38,316 nucleotides of DNA from Russula earlei (GCA_025769875.1 JAGFNK010000498.1:1-38316); one strand, 5' to 3'. Shown: positions 1 to 10,641, numbered from the stretch's first letter. The notes: generated by a model from the sequence alone, not told the origin. Numbers and translations: made by a program.

Positions 1-665
1 TCTGATCTGTAGTTGGAGGGTCCGACTGTTCTGTTTCTCCACTTGATGACTTTTGTATCAATGGAGCTGGGTCGTCTACTACTGGACTTCTGGGTTCCCA
101 ATGAGTAGTATAAGGATCTGTTCTGGTTCCTAAACCTAGGACCTTATATTCGTCAATGTCTTCATCCTCTCCTGCGTAGGGACGTCCTTTGTGGTAATCA
201 ACAAAGTACCACTGATCGTTGATGTATTCACAAGGAAGGTAGCTTCCTTTGTATCGGACCTCGTATCTGTTAGGCCCTTCCTGGTCTGCCCAACACCAGA
301 TGGCAGTTCCTTTGATTCCTGAGGGTAGATCGTCCCTCTCTCTAGCTTTGAACCAACCAAATTTGGTTCCTTGCTTTGATTTCTGGTTGAACTTTACGCG
401 TATGCTATGTTCTCCTTCGATTTCCAGTTTGTCCACTCGCCACTGCCTTTCCTAGGGAGTTGGGACTTGTCTGCCCTCTTACCACTGTCTATGCCAATGA
501 CAGTAGGGGTCTTTACAGAAGTATGCGTGTGTCCAACCATGCTGCTCGTCGAGAGTCATGTAGTACACCTTCTTCTTGTCGTGGAGAGGTCTGTATAGAT
601 TCTCCCCCTTGACTACTTCAGCGTAGGTTGCTGACCGTATGATGACTAGATCCTAGTCTTTAGGC
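1..665 (-). pseudogene. Gypsy pre-gag reading frame, partial
   Basis: Read on the minus strand from the PBS side, the frame encodes a stretch containing YAEVVKGENLYRPLHDKKK and a Cys/His-rich segment (YFCKDPYCHWHRQW). It meets TAA and TAG stops, then reopens in the same frame and runs to the window edge with FGWFKARERDDLPSG and DEDIDEYKVLG. The same protein sequence is found at 34163-34810 in the second copy. No good ATG starts it. It resembles the N-terminal extension ahead of gag seen in fungal gypsy elements; its function is not known to me. The first stop is shared by both copies, so it is old, or the region is processed in a way not visible here. Confidence 0.55.
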
Positions 666-722
666 TTCCTGCCTATTTCTGGTTCGCTTTCACAGCGATG
701 TCTGTGATAGAAGCTCGACTTA

Positions 723-1310
723 TGTTAAGGCTCCAAAGTGCCTTAAATAAGATCAATGGTCGTGTCTATAAACACGTCCTACCAATGCAGATATGCTTGA
801 GTCAAGCAAGCAATACTCGTGGAGGGGAAGGAGTGTTAGATCCTTCTAGAGTATGACAACAAGATGAGAGGGGCTCTGCAAACGGGGTAGGAGTCAACTG
901 TTTGGATTTGGCAAACTAAGTCGAGCTTAGGGCTCAACTGTTACAACTGGGGGCTTTATATAGCCTTACAGGGATAAGGTTTGTACTACTGTAGTACTAG
1001 TCGGTGCTATAGAAGCAAAACATGGCTCATAGAAGCGAGGTTGCTTCTATGTAAACGATCTCGGTGCTGGAAGCATTAAGTGCTTCCCCAATCAAGGAAT
1101 CGATGTACGTGGCGGAACAGGAACATCTGGGACAGAAGCAATGCTACTCATTGCTTCTTCAGTACATCTTCTGAAAGATACGATCAACGCGCTCCGAATG
1201 TGATATCAAGGAACATAAACCATCAAGATCTGACGCACGCATAATGCAAACAGTGCAGTCCATAGTTCAGGTGTTCTGGCATCTTCTGGACCCCAAACCA
1301 CTTGGTAACA
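723..1310 (-). repeat. Gypsy 5' LTR (copy 1)
   Basis: On the minus strand the LTR begins TGTTAC at 1310 and ends CTTAACA at 723, giving TG...CA ends. A TATA-like box is at 962-955 and the predicted transcript start lies near 928-917 (minus strand AAGCTCGACTTA). It is 588 bp against 629 bp for the copy at 33459-34087; most of the difference is an extra segment of about 40 bp in the right-hand copy near 33685-33720. The PBS just inside the LTR (722-711) is an exact 12-nt complement of the predicted transcript 5' end. Confidence 0.88.
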
Positions 1311-1484
1311 CTCTTGTGCCAATGATGTGAGTCGGAACTTCAAAAGAAATTGTGTGAAGGTTAAGGACAATGCATGAGCCCACAAAAGATTCAATGGAGA
1401 GCAACCATGGGAAGGCAATTGCTGCAATGGGGGAGTTTCCTGCACCAAGATAGAACCCAGCATTAACACAGAGGGTGACTAGAT
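1311..1484. other. Unassigned sequence between gypsy LTR and hAT relic
   Basis: About 170 bp with no open frame I can support and no recognisable repeat. It may be the decayed inner part of the older hAT relic that ends at 1635, or target DNA of the gypsy insertion. Confidence 0.4.
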
Positions 1485-1635
1485 GGAGTTTAGTTTTCTT
1501 GACCATAATAACCTGTAATGCCATATTATGGCCATCTTCTACCCTGTACCATACTGTATAGGCTGCTGAAGTGGAAGCAGATGGTACAGGTAATGATATG
1601 GATAGTAGCTGTATACAGTATGGTTGGCAGCCCTA
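1485..1635 (+). mobile_element. Decayed terminus of an older hAT element, inverted relative to the intact one
   Basis: Its reverse complement matches the first 160 bp or so of the hAT element that starts at 1644, including the terminal inverted repeat (here ending GGTTGGCAGCCCTA at 1635). Nearly every CG in the intact arm is TG or CA here: CCCGTAATGCCG becomes CCTGTAATGCCA. The block ends exactly where the 8-bp duplication GTTCAAAG (1636-1643) begins. Similarity fades near 1485, and the other end of this older element is not visible. Confidence 0.75.
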
Positions 1636-1643
1636 GTTCAAAG

Positions 1644-1805
1644 TAGGGCTGCCAACCGTACCGTATACGGCTACGGCCGTACTCGATATGGTATGTATAT
1701 GGCTACTATCCGTACTGTTACCCGTACCGTATGCTTCCACTTCAGCAGCCTATACGGTACGGTACGGGGTAGAAGACGGCCGTAATACGGCATTACGGGT
1801 TATTA
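1644..1805. repeat. hAT left terminal and subterminal repeat region
   Basis: The perfect terminal motif is followed by about 160 bp crowded with CCGTA and its complement TACGG in both orientations, often as CCGTACCGTA. In hAT elements such subterminal clusters are the usual transposase binding sites; that role is inferred here. Confidence 0.75.
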
Positions 1806-1852
1806 CAGTCAAGCAAAATTTGATTAAACTGAATGAATGACAATGATATCTA

Positions 1853-4800
1853 TTATTCATTACCTATAACCATAAGGTCATCAATGGCACGTCGCGTAAC
1901 ACGTAGGTGCTGCTTGACAAGCATCAATGTCTGGATAGTCTCTGGATGTAGGCTGGCTCTTCGTAATGAGATGGTGTCTCGCCCACCCGAAAATATTCTT
2001 TCAACAGCAACAGCAGAACCTGCAGTTTTTGTTTTCAACATAAGTAATTGACATAAACACATATCAATGAAATTCTAACCTGGAATCACCAAGAGATCCC
2101 AAGCAAAGACAAAAAGATCCGGAAATTGTGAGCGTCGTCCAACCCACCAGCTAACAGGATCACAGGAATCAAAGTCCTCACAGGGGAGCCTAAAGTACTC
2201 CTTGAGCTGGTCCCTTCTTGCACTGGCATGCTTCTTGTATCGGGCAGTAAAATTGACCTTTTGCGGAGACTCATTGCGAGACTGTGAATAAGTCTTTGAC
2301 AGACTAGTGGTATGGGGATGATCATGGACAGGCGGTGCGACATATTTTCCTGCATAATTCTCCTGGAAACAGTTGTTGAGTGATGCCTTCACAGAATCCA
2401 GATAGTCAGCAAGGATGTCGTCATCAGCGTAATCAGATTTCATTCCTTTGTATGAGATGCGAGGATCAAGCACTAAGTATAGCACGTAAGTTTAGGCGTG
2501 CAGAAAAAGGGCAGAAATTCCACATACATGCAGCCCAAGTATACAATGGTGACTCATCAAACTTGTAGTAGTAGTCACTCAACTTGCGGTGTGCATCCGT
2601 GAGACCAAGCATGAGCTCAGGTGAAGTTGACGATGGAAGATGAGTAAGAATATATTTGATTTGCTCTTGAAGCCCTCGGAAGATTGCGTGCATGCTTGAG
2701 AGTGTGGGATGATGTGTAGCTGACATTTGAGTAGTTGCCGAACGGAAGGACTTAAGCCATCCTGCAACCAAAGTGATACCTTCCCAGTCCTCCTCAGAGA
2801 GTTCGTAATCACGCAGATCACGGCAGCGTGCAACGTAAGTGTCGATGACTTCACGATAATCAAGAGCTCGACCTGTGCTTAATTGAAAGCTAAGTGACCA
2901 TGAATAAGACAATTGGAACATACGAAGCATCTGGTGAGTTGATGACCAGCGAGTTCTAACATCCAGTATAAGCATCAGTGCCCGTTCAGAGGAGTCGCTA
3001 TCCTTCAGACGTTGATGGACAGCAACCTCCCTCAGCCAGGCCTGGCGTCGTTGTGGACTAGAGCAGATGGTACGAACAATCTTACGAAGCTGTTGAAAAG
3101 ATGGGATGTGTTTGTTAGGGTATGCTGTTTGTTGTCGTAGAGTTGTGCCAACAATACCTTGTCAATTGACGGTGACACCCCTATTACAGCTTCTTCTGAG
3201 TCTTCTTCCTCATTGGCTATACCTGCATCATCATGCTCACGAGAAACAGGAGCTGTGACTGCGTCTTGATAATTGCCACTTCGTCCAGCAGCTTTCCAAC
3301 TGTCTGACTTTGAGATTGCACCAATTCCTTCGAGAAGCTGTATACTGTCATTCAGATTTGAGTGTAAGAAAAATAAGATCATTGACGTACTTTCAGTGCC
3401 GCCAAGTGATAGGTATGGGGCATGCATCGAAGTCGGGCATGTTTGGCAGAGAACTTGATACCTGCTGCTTCATACCGAGCCTCGATACCATCGACCAATG
3501 TGTCATTGTTCGTGGCATTATCCATGACGAATGCAATGACCCACCCAACGAGACCATACATCTCTAAAGTCTTCCAAAGTACCTCTGCCATGTTTTCACC
3601 TGAGTGCTCCCCTACAAGCTCTCGGAAATCAATGAGTAGCTCCTCTGTTGACAAATCAGAACATCCATAAGATCAAACTTTATGAACTTACCAAGGTGTC
3701 CGTCATTCGTAACATAATGTGCCACAATAGCAAGGAAAGCATGTTGATTGCTAGATGTCCAGGCATCAAGTGAGATGGCAACCTTTGATTCAAGCGTCTG
3801 TTGTAGATGTTAGCATTGATGAAGTGGATGAACGATACAGCTTACCGAAAACATTTTTTTGATGTTATCAACAGTATGTTCTCCCATCTTCATGATCCTT
3901 GTTCATATCGAAGTGCGATGGGGAATGTGCAGGGGCTTAGCTGAAGGCCGACGCGTGTACTCAAGCAGTTTACGAAATGGCTGCTTGTCAACCTCATCAA
4001 ATGGTTGGTCACATGCAACGATCCATTCTGCAAGGAGGTTCTCAAACTCGTCCTGGACAAATTCTCCCTTAGGTATATTGTCAGCCAGTAGCCAAGTGAA
4101 TGGTGACTATTGACCACTTACGGTTGCAAGTGCTGCCTGTCGCTGAAGTGCCTCCATAATACTTGATGATGCCTTCTCAAGTTTCATAATATATTTCCCA
4201 GCTGCAGATGCATCGAGTTTTGTGCGCCCAGTCGCAATATTGAGTTCCTCTACAGTCGGAGGCTCAGGGCGTGCCTTGAGTACTTCATACAGTCGGTACA
4301 TCGCAGGGAAGTGGTGTTTAAGGTGACCGACCAAACCTATCAGTATATCAGACATGGCGTCACTCTAAATATAATGAACCCACCATTGAGACTATATTTC
4401 ATGGCTTTGGTGACTGTCAGAATTTTCCCCGAGCCATGGTAGCACTTGTAATGTTTGTCGCCATCCACTGTTTTGCCATCAGCACCGGTTGCAACTTGTT
4501 CATAGAAGAGATAAATAGGATTTCGTCTTGCAGATGACTGAATAAGGTGATGAGGGATAGCTCGAGAGTATGCAATATTGTTTCACCTTTTTGGGCTCAG
4601 TAGATGCAGTCACATCAGGCTCCGAAGGTTCTGTGGAAGATGGTGTATGCCGCATCATGTGATAAACATCGTTTGCAGGGGATTTTGATCTCTTTCGTTT
4701 CACATCATTTTTTCGACGTCGAGACCTCTTTTGCTGAGCAAATGGAATGGTTTTTGATGGAAGTGACTCGGCAAGCTTGAGAGAAGATATTAGAATATTC

Positions 4801-5331
4801 AATCTGAGTGGAAATAGGGTTGAGCTTACTTCAGCGTTATCGACCACAGCTTCATGCTCATCATCTTCGGAACTCTTGCCCAAGGACTCTACAAAACTTC
4901 TGTTGTCATCATCTTCCTCATCACTAATGTGAACTTGAAGCAGAGCTGGAGCACGCTGGCGAGATACACGAGGCTTGCGCCTACGTTTTTCGGCAGCCTC
5001 ATGAGCAGTTTCAGTGATTTCCGCTTGTATTAATTCTTGCATACGGCTAGAATATTTCTTTCGGTGTCCTCGCCCCTCCTGCTGTACTAAATAAGATGAC
5101 AGGAGGTAAGCACAAAGAAATGCGCGTAATACAAGACTAAATACCATTATCGGTGATCCTAGAACTTGGTGCACTACTTCCAGGTTGGCCCATGGGTACA
5201 TCATCATCAGCATCGAAATACCAGACGTGTTCAGGCTCATTCAGGCCAGTAGAAGGTGTGTTAGAGGAGTTAGGCATGACAGGAGATTTGAAAAGAGAAC
5301 TGTTGGATGAATGGTGAACAAAACCAGACAT
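1853..5331 (-). pseudogene. hAT transposase, 12 exons, one in-frame stop
   Basis: Exons (minus): 5331-5145, 5086-4830, 4775-4587, 4537-4384, 4336-4122, 4067-3846, 3797-3692, 3644-3391, 3337-3158, 3089-2528, 2472-2080, 2019-1853. All eleven introns are 47-68 nt with GT/AG ends, and the exons sum to 2886 nt in a single frame (961 aa). Landmarks in order: acidic and basic low-complexity N terminus (about 1-210); BED-type zinc finger at the exon 4/5 junction (KCYHGSGK ... VGHLKHHFP); RNase-H-like core with SLDAWTS and VMDNATNND as candidate catalytic Asp sites; LLDPRISY; and the C-terminal hAT dimerisation region AVERIFSGGRDTISLRR, which supplies the expected Glu. Codon 389 (3905-3903) is TGA where related proteins have Arg (HRTSI-R-TRIMKMG), consistent with CGA to TGA. 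Otherwise it looks intact. Confidence 0.9.
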
Positions 5332-5339
5332 GCCTGCAC

Positions 5340-6010
5340 GTATGTGTGTGAGAACAACCTACTAGATAAGATAACTGAAGGTATTGTAAGGCGGCGCGGG
5401 TGCGTGCCTGAGCGGGCAACGGGGCGCGAGACGACGATGGAGGCAGCGGTGTATAGCGTTAAGATGTTGGAGGCTGAAGCTGAGGCCTACAAGGGCAGGT
5501 GACGAGACTGAGGCGATTAGCGAGACTAAGAGGCGCGGCGGCGGCGGCTGGCTGAGCTAAGGCTGGGGCGACAGAAGCAGATGGCAGGACTGAGGCTGGC
5601 GTTGGCGCTGAGACAGACACTGCGACAGGTGACACTGAGAGCGCAGGAGCTGATGAGACAGAGGCGGGGTGTCAGTCGGGACCGAGGCGGCTGGCAAGGC
5701 TAAGGGCATGGTGGCTGGTTATGCTAGCGATACTGGACGCGCGGTGACAGTGGCTGGTGATGTTTACTGAGGGCACGAGAACTGAAGCTGCGGCCGAGGC
5801 GGGCAGGGCGGAGGATGTAGGGGCAACGGTGACAACGTAGACTTGGTGGTATAGATGGGTGGAGTAGAAATGGCGACGAGAGAGAGTTGGGACTGAGGGC
5901 AAGGCGACCAGGTGCAGTGGGCGGTGCTAGAACGCTGACGGACGAGGCGGAGACGACTGGGCTGGCGTTGAGACAGCGGCCGCGACTATAAGGGGGGCGG
6001 CTGGTGATCA
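5340..6010. other. GC-rich leader of the hAT element
   Basis: A GC-rich, repetitive stretch (GAGGCTGAGGC-like words) between the transposase start and the right terminus. It shares an exact 20-base word with the interior of the long-TIR elements (AGGCGGCTGGCAAGGCTAAG, near 5686-5705 and 15045-15064), and the minus strand reads as Ala/Ser/Pro-rich peptide. It could be a captured fragment of that element or independent low-complexity sequence. I do not support a gene in it. Confidence 0.5.
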
Positions 6011-6261
6011 AAGAGTATTTAACGTAGTAATAATCGAGTTGATGATCATGTACACTATCTACGAGATGAGATGTAAAGTAAATGTAGCTAAAAAATGTAG
6101 GATCACATCAGGGCGATCCCTCAGTCGCCTTTGCACGCATGCGATTGGGATCAATTGCCTGCAATCGATCTCACTCCAATTCACTCGTCTGGGCAATCAC
6201 AACAGAACATTCTAGAAAGAAGGTCTCACATTACTCAACTCTTTTGCCATTGAGTACAACT

Positions 6262-6437
6262 AATATACGGCCCGTATATACGGCTTGATGGCGTCCCTTA
6301 TACGGTATGGTACGGTAACTAACCGTACCGGCAACCGTACCGTCATGGTACACTTCCACTACCCGGACAGTACGGTACAGGATACCGTATTACGGTAGCC
6401 ATAAACCGTATGTGTACGGGTACGGTTGGCAGCCCTA
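6262..6437. repeat. hAT right terminal and subterminal repeat region
   Basis: The same CCGTA/TACGG motif clusters as at the left end (for example GGTACGGTAAC near 6310 and CCGTACCG near 6331), ending in the terminal inverted repeat at 6437. It lies upstream of the transposase gene, so it could also contain its promoter. Confidence 0.75.
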
Positions 6438-6445
6438 GTTCAAAG

Positions 6446-6932
6446 TTTTCTGCACTCATGTCAGACCTGAAAATTGACATGTCAAGAACTGAATATTAGG
6501 CTCCCATAATTTAGCTGCACCTAGATACAGTATATAAGGTTCTACTGTCAAAGTTTCAAGGCAATCTGTTGAGAAACTGTTGAGATATAGCAGTTTTTGC
6601 GTGCTTGAAATGACATCCAAAAATGGCAAGTGCAAGGTCACGTGAAAACGACAGTAATCAACTTTCCATTTACAGTTGGAACCGGCATTTGCCGTGCTTA
6701 ACGTATCAGTGGATCGGCGCTCAGCAATGGACTCAATATCAATTCCCATGTACACAGTGACCTGGTTCCACCATTGTCACCTTTGCTCCATGCAATGGAT
6801 CTATGGAATATCTATCAGTGAATTCTTCGACCGATGTGACGGAACCGTGGACCACCCCTAATCTCCATTCCCCGCTGACTCCTATAAATTCGACGATGCC
6901 CAACCAACACGTTTATCTTCCACTTGTCTATC
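6446..6932. other. Intergenic, right flank of the hAT insertion
   Basis: No convincing coding region. A TATA-like CCTATAAATT is near 6890, about 40 bp before the ATG at 6933, and could serve the weak gene candidate that follows. Confidence 0.4.
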
Positions 6933-7420
6933 ATGATCACTGGCTTTATTGACGCAACTCTATGCGACAAGCCCCGTTTGTTCTCTCATTGGAAGCCATC
7001 ACTGGCCCAAGGAGCATCCGATCTGACCGTACACAGCACAGAAACTCTTCGGGTGCGTGCCCTGAACTTCCAGACTGAGGAATTTACTAACCCCACAATA
7101 TAAGGTCCTTCGACAGGTGGTACAGAGCGCATGTATTCGGGCGGAAGCGAGGCTTCAAGCTTCACAATCTAAGACCCCATCTCATCTTTCCTCAACTAGC
7201 ACCATTTACCCCTTTTCCGATGGGTATGGTCTGTAGCTTCTGCCCGTAAGGTTACAGTATTGTCATTGGCTCTCCATGGTTTAACTCGTCCCTGGCCGTT
7301 CTGAGCAGGGCCTTGTACCAGGCGAAGTGTTCAATCTCCATTGATTTCTATTACTTCACCTTCTCACCGTCACTGTATTCCTACACGATCAACTTTTTAT
7401 TAGCTATCAAGTATCAATAA
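6933..7420 (+). CDS. Hypothetical small spliced protein (weak)
   Basis: A possible gene of three exons (6933-7052, 7105-7223, 7309-7420) totals 351 nt, giving 116 aa. The first intron (7053-7104, 52 nt) is convincing: GTGCGT donor, TTACTAAC branch-like site and AG acceptor, the same size as introns in the neighbouring genes. The second (85 nt) is less so. A TATA-like element sits about 40 bp upstream. The product starts MITGFIDATLCDKPRLFSHW and ends in an aromatic-rich, partly hydrophobic tail. I recognise no domain. It may be a fragment of a longer or decayed gene, and the 3' end is uncertain. Confidence 0.25.
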
Positions 7421-8925
7421 TCTTCACCCGCCCGGATTCCATCTGGGTCGCTCTTTGCCTGTTGTGGTTTGGGCAGATGTCTGCATTCTACGGTTGTAAA
7501 CGGTAGTGAAAGATTCCTCCTGGACTACCGATATCCCATGATGAGTAATGCGCTTACCCCGACGATGATGTCCTGCCAAAGTTGGAGTACACATTTCCAC
7601 AAACCGCCGCGTATTTATCCTTTTATCATTCCCTTACTGACAGTCCGCTCAATCCCACAACCTGACGCCGAGCTGTGGTGGTCCCGCCATTCACCTGACT
7701 AGTCAAGACTGATATCGTCATCTCAAACGCAGCCTTAACCCCACACCTCGACGCCCCTCCCTCCTCAAATCTCGTATTGTATTGTAGAATGTGCACTCCG
7801 TCTACTCGACTTCCACTTACTCAAGTGCGAATTCCCACGTTCTTAAAAGTCAACTTGAATGTCGTACTTGGGCCGGCCGCCGTCTTCTCCACCAAGTGGT
7901 GGCCGTGGTGGGCAAAAAAATAACAGTAGTCAGTTGGCTTTCTATCGCCTTAGGACACCGACCATCACACACTGCATATATCAGCACTCGCTCGCAGCTA
8001 TCGAATACCCGTTATCAGTTTCCGACGATACCATCGTCGTTAGCGCTCTTGCCGCTCCTCCTTTCTGTTGTCATGCCGATTTGCTCACTATGGGCGCGAA
8101 ACAGCTTATTGCGGTCGTAACGATGCTCAACGACGCACTTCCTCCGCCATTGCGTATCAATGTCGAGGCAGGTTGTCAATATCTGCGCTGAGATAGAAAC
8201 CCTCGTTGGTCTTCGTGCGTTGATCTCCGTGCGAAATGTCACTGTGACCAAGTGACCTCCGTCAAGGCGCGAACCCTGTCCCAACCCCATCTTGAGTCTC
8301 TGGCCGTCCATGATCCGGTGTTTAATGGAGACCCACTACTCGAGGATGTTGGCGATATCAACATGAACGAACATTTCTCCCTGAGACGGCGTTGTAACCT
8401 ACTAGCACACGACCTACATACCGTGCGTGCGCGTCTTCTCAGGCCTCTCCATCTCCGTCGTGTCTTGCACTTGCAATCGCCTAGCTCGCTCCGCTTCGGA
8501 CGCAGATGTAGCCATACCCCGCTCATTTGTACGAGATTACGACGACGTCGACACGCAGGTCAATCTCTCCCCCGCGTGTGTCCACGCCTATGAATAAAGC
8601 AGACAAATTGGGAGGTCACATTCGGACTAGAGGGTTTCAAAATTGATTGCACTAGCGAGTCGAGTTCAAGGACATTGCGTGAAATAGAAGTCCGATGTGC
8701 GCCTGATGAATTGATTTGTCTGCAAAAATAGTACATCGTAATAATCGCACATCGTCACTCCATTGTGAACGTGCGCAAAAACTAGAGCCCCCAGGTAAAC
8801 CTAGCATCCCGCAACCAGCGTGATCAATCACTGCCAGGACATAACTAAAGGTTAGTTCAATGCACTCACGTACAACGGATGTCGCATTACCTCACAGCTT
8901 TATGTCACCCGCAACAGTAGTACAA
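7421..8925. other. Intergenic, no supported gene
   Basis: Several open frames of 60-115 codons exist on both strands (for example 7791-8120 and 8252-8593). None shows recognisable motifs, and they overlap each other in different frames. CG dinucleotides are frequent, so the region has not undergone the CpG decay seen in the transposons. Possibly regulatory DNA or an unrecognised gene with several introns. Confidence 0.4.
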
Positions 8926-10452
8926 TTAGACTGAATCAGAGCTGTGCAACGCGAGCTGAGTTCGCAGGATCTCTGCAACACGCTCGAATGTGGCGTCTAC
9001 TTTCTTGAGGTAATCATCCGTATTCTCATCACACATCCTACTGGGAGGCACATCTAAAGTGAAGGACGGTGCATACATTGGGAAGCCCGCGTGGTGAGGG
9101 ATGGGTGTGTCAAGGGCAAGAGGCACACCACACTTTTTAAGTCTTGTGAGCAAAGTATAAGTTGCCTTTATTCACTGACGCACCGCAACAGAAGTCAACA
9201 GCGCCCACGCGCGGGCGGCGTTGACAAGACTGTACCCACCTAGAACATCTGTGAGAAGCCGGGATATAATTTTATCGTGAAAGTACCCTACCACCACCAA
9301 GGAGTAACACCTTTGCCGAGAAGTCGAACACGCGCCGGACAAACCAGGCCAGACCACCTTCACCTCCTAAGGTCCAATTCCACGCACCGACGGGATCTTG
9401 AGCAAGGCCGTCTACGCCACATTGCATCACGATATAATCCGGTGCAAATATCTCAAGGACACGACCCACTGTCCGCCACACGCGCGCAAATGTGGCGCAA
9501 CTTGCTCCGGTGTGCAGCGGCAAAGAAAGCGCGAAAGGATCAAAGGCAGCTGAAGATATGTTTGGAAGGGCAGAATGCTCAGAAGCTGGGAAAAGGCCCT
9601 GTCCTGCGTTGTGAATGGATAACGTAAGGACTTGGCCTCGTGCGCCCGCGCCTCGAAATGCCGCAGCGACACCGTCACCATAGTGCACATCTAGGTCTAG
9701 ATACATGACGCGGGACTTCTTCCGGATGTTACCCTGATTGGACAAGAGAGGTGGCACTGGGGACGCGCGCTTGAGAACTAGAAGAGCCAGCACACAGTCA
9801 TTCACGTAGCAAAACCCTGAAGCGAGCGATTTGTGAGCGTGATGCCTGAATCCGCTCAACGCATGGTTAGGATAACGAACAAAGATGAGGACTGACCTTC
9901 CGCCATCCCAACAAATGGCAATGTCACACCTGTCTCCTGCAAGCTCCTGTGCGGCTACCATCGATGCGCCTGCTACTCCGAGGGCGTATTCTCTGAGGCC
10001 AGGGAAAGGTGGGCAGTCCTAGATTAAGTGTATGGTCGTCACAAACTGGAGAAGCCGATAGGATGTAGGCTCACGTCCTCTAGACCAAACTCTCGGCAGG
10101 ACGCGGAGTCAGGACCTGGTGGATCGGCAAGCAGTGCGTCAACATAGGATCGGTCATGGTACGCTGTAAGGTCACTGGGAGAGGCGGGAGGGGGACGAAG
10201 CAGGGTGACGACATAGGGGGCACCGTTCGAGGGCGGTCGGAGAAGGCCGAACGCAGTGACGAGGGCATGAACGAATGTGGAGCGATTTCTGTTCGAAGGA
10301 AGAAGAGAGCAAGTCTGAGAAAATAGAAAGGTAATGTCAGATATGACGAGGGGAGCCGAGACATGAGTAAAAGAACCTTTGCGAGGTTCTCTGAGGCCAC
10401 GTAGGTGATTCGACGTGGGCTGTTCATCAAGAGGAGAGACGGACGATGTCAT
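8926..10452 (-). CDS. Class I histone deacetylase (HDAC8/Hos1-like)
   Basis: Zinc-dependent deacetylase expected to remove acetyl groups from histone lysines in the nucleus. Exons (minus): 10452-10075, 10018-9897, 9845-9292, 9239-9184, 9132-8926, with four introns of 51-56 nt; the spliced frame is 439 codons including stop. The arginase/deacetylase fold begins at about residue 32 (CSLLPSNRNRSTFVHALV). Visible active-site features: HHAHKS (His168, His169), ASGFCYVND, LDLDVHYGDG (Asp219, His221), QCGVDGLAQDP (Asp312) and GGGGY (Tyr354), so zinc ligands and catalytic tyrosine are all present. The 51-nt intron at 9846-9896 is in frame and free of stops, so retention would add 17 residues inside the catalytic loop; splicing restores GGRHHAHKS. 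The start at 10452 leaves a short N terminus; an open frame continues further upstream but overlaps the divergent promoter. Looks intact. Confidence 0.93.
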
Positions 10453-10641
10453 GTGATGTGCAGCATGCGTCATCGGCCGCGATCGCAGCCCACAACCATC
10501 ATCGATCGAGCACAGAAATGGACGACTTCGGGCAACGGCAACGCATCCCCGCTTTTTTTTTGAAGGGAGGCAAGGTGGAGAACGAATGTCATTACATTCC
10601 TCCCCTTCCTCTCCCCTCTTCTTTCGCCCTCCCCTCTTCTC
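10453..10641. promoter_or_regulatory. Shared divergent promoter region
   Basis: The 189-bp gap between the deacetylase start (minus) and the oxidase start (plus). It contains a T9 run near 10553 and a C/T-rich stretch (CCTCTCCCCTCTTC-like) just before the oxidase ATG, as is common in fungal core promoters. No clear TATA box. Coupled regulation of the two genes is possible but not shown. Confidence 0.5.

Larger units (their letters stand above)
1..1310 (-). mobile_element. Ty3/gypsy element, copy 1, 5' end only (runs off left edge)
   Basis: This stretch is the reverse complement of 33459-34810 with modest divergence. Read leftwards it holds a 5' LTR (1310 to 723), a primer-binding site (722 to 711) and the start of a pre-gag reading frame up to the window edge. 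Gag and pol would lie outside the window. It belongs to the same family as the element at 33459-38316 but lies in the opposite orientation, so the window is bracketed by inverted copies. The family assignment rests on the gag-pol of the other copy. Confidence 0.9.
1644..6437 (-). mobile_element. Full-length hAT-superfamily DNA transposon
   Basis: The element starts TAGGGCTGCCAACCGTACC at 1644 and ends with the inverted counterpart GGTTGGCAGCCCTA at 6437. It is flanked on both sides by the 8-bp direct duplication GTTCAAAG (1636-1643 and 6438-6445), the target duplication length typical of hAT. It is 4794 bp long and carries one transposase gene on the minus strand (5331 to 1853), with a GC-rich leader between that gene and the right terminus. 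The intact ends and duplication imply a relatively recent insertion, although the transposase has one stop codon. Confidence 0.93.

Noticed and set aside
4500..5240. Single-exon protein of 246 aa inside the hAT element
   Set aside because: It reads through three introns of the transposase. Splicing at the GT/AG borders gives the full-length transposase frame instead.
7791..8593. Overlapping open frames of 85-113 codons
   Set aside because: No recognisable motifs, no consistent introns and overlap in several frames; not enough to call a gene.
9277..9627. Plus-strand open frame within the deacetylase gene
   Set aside because: It is a shadow of the conserved minus-strand coding exons.
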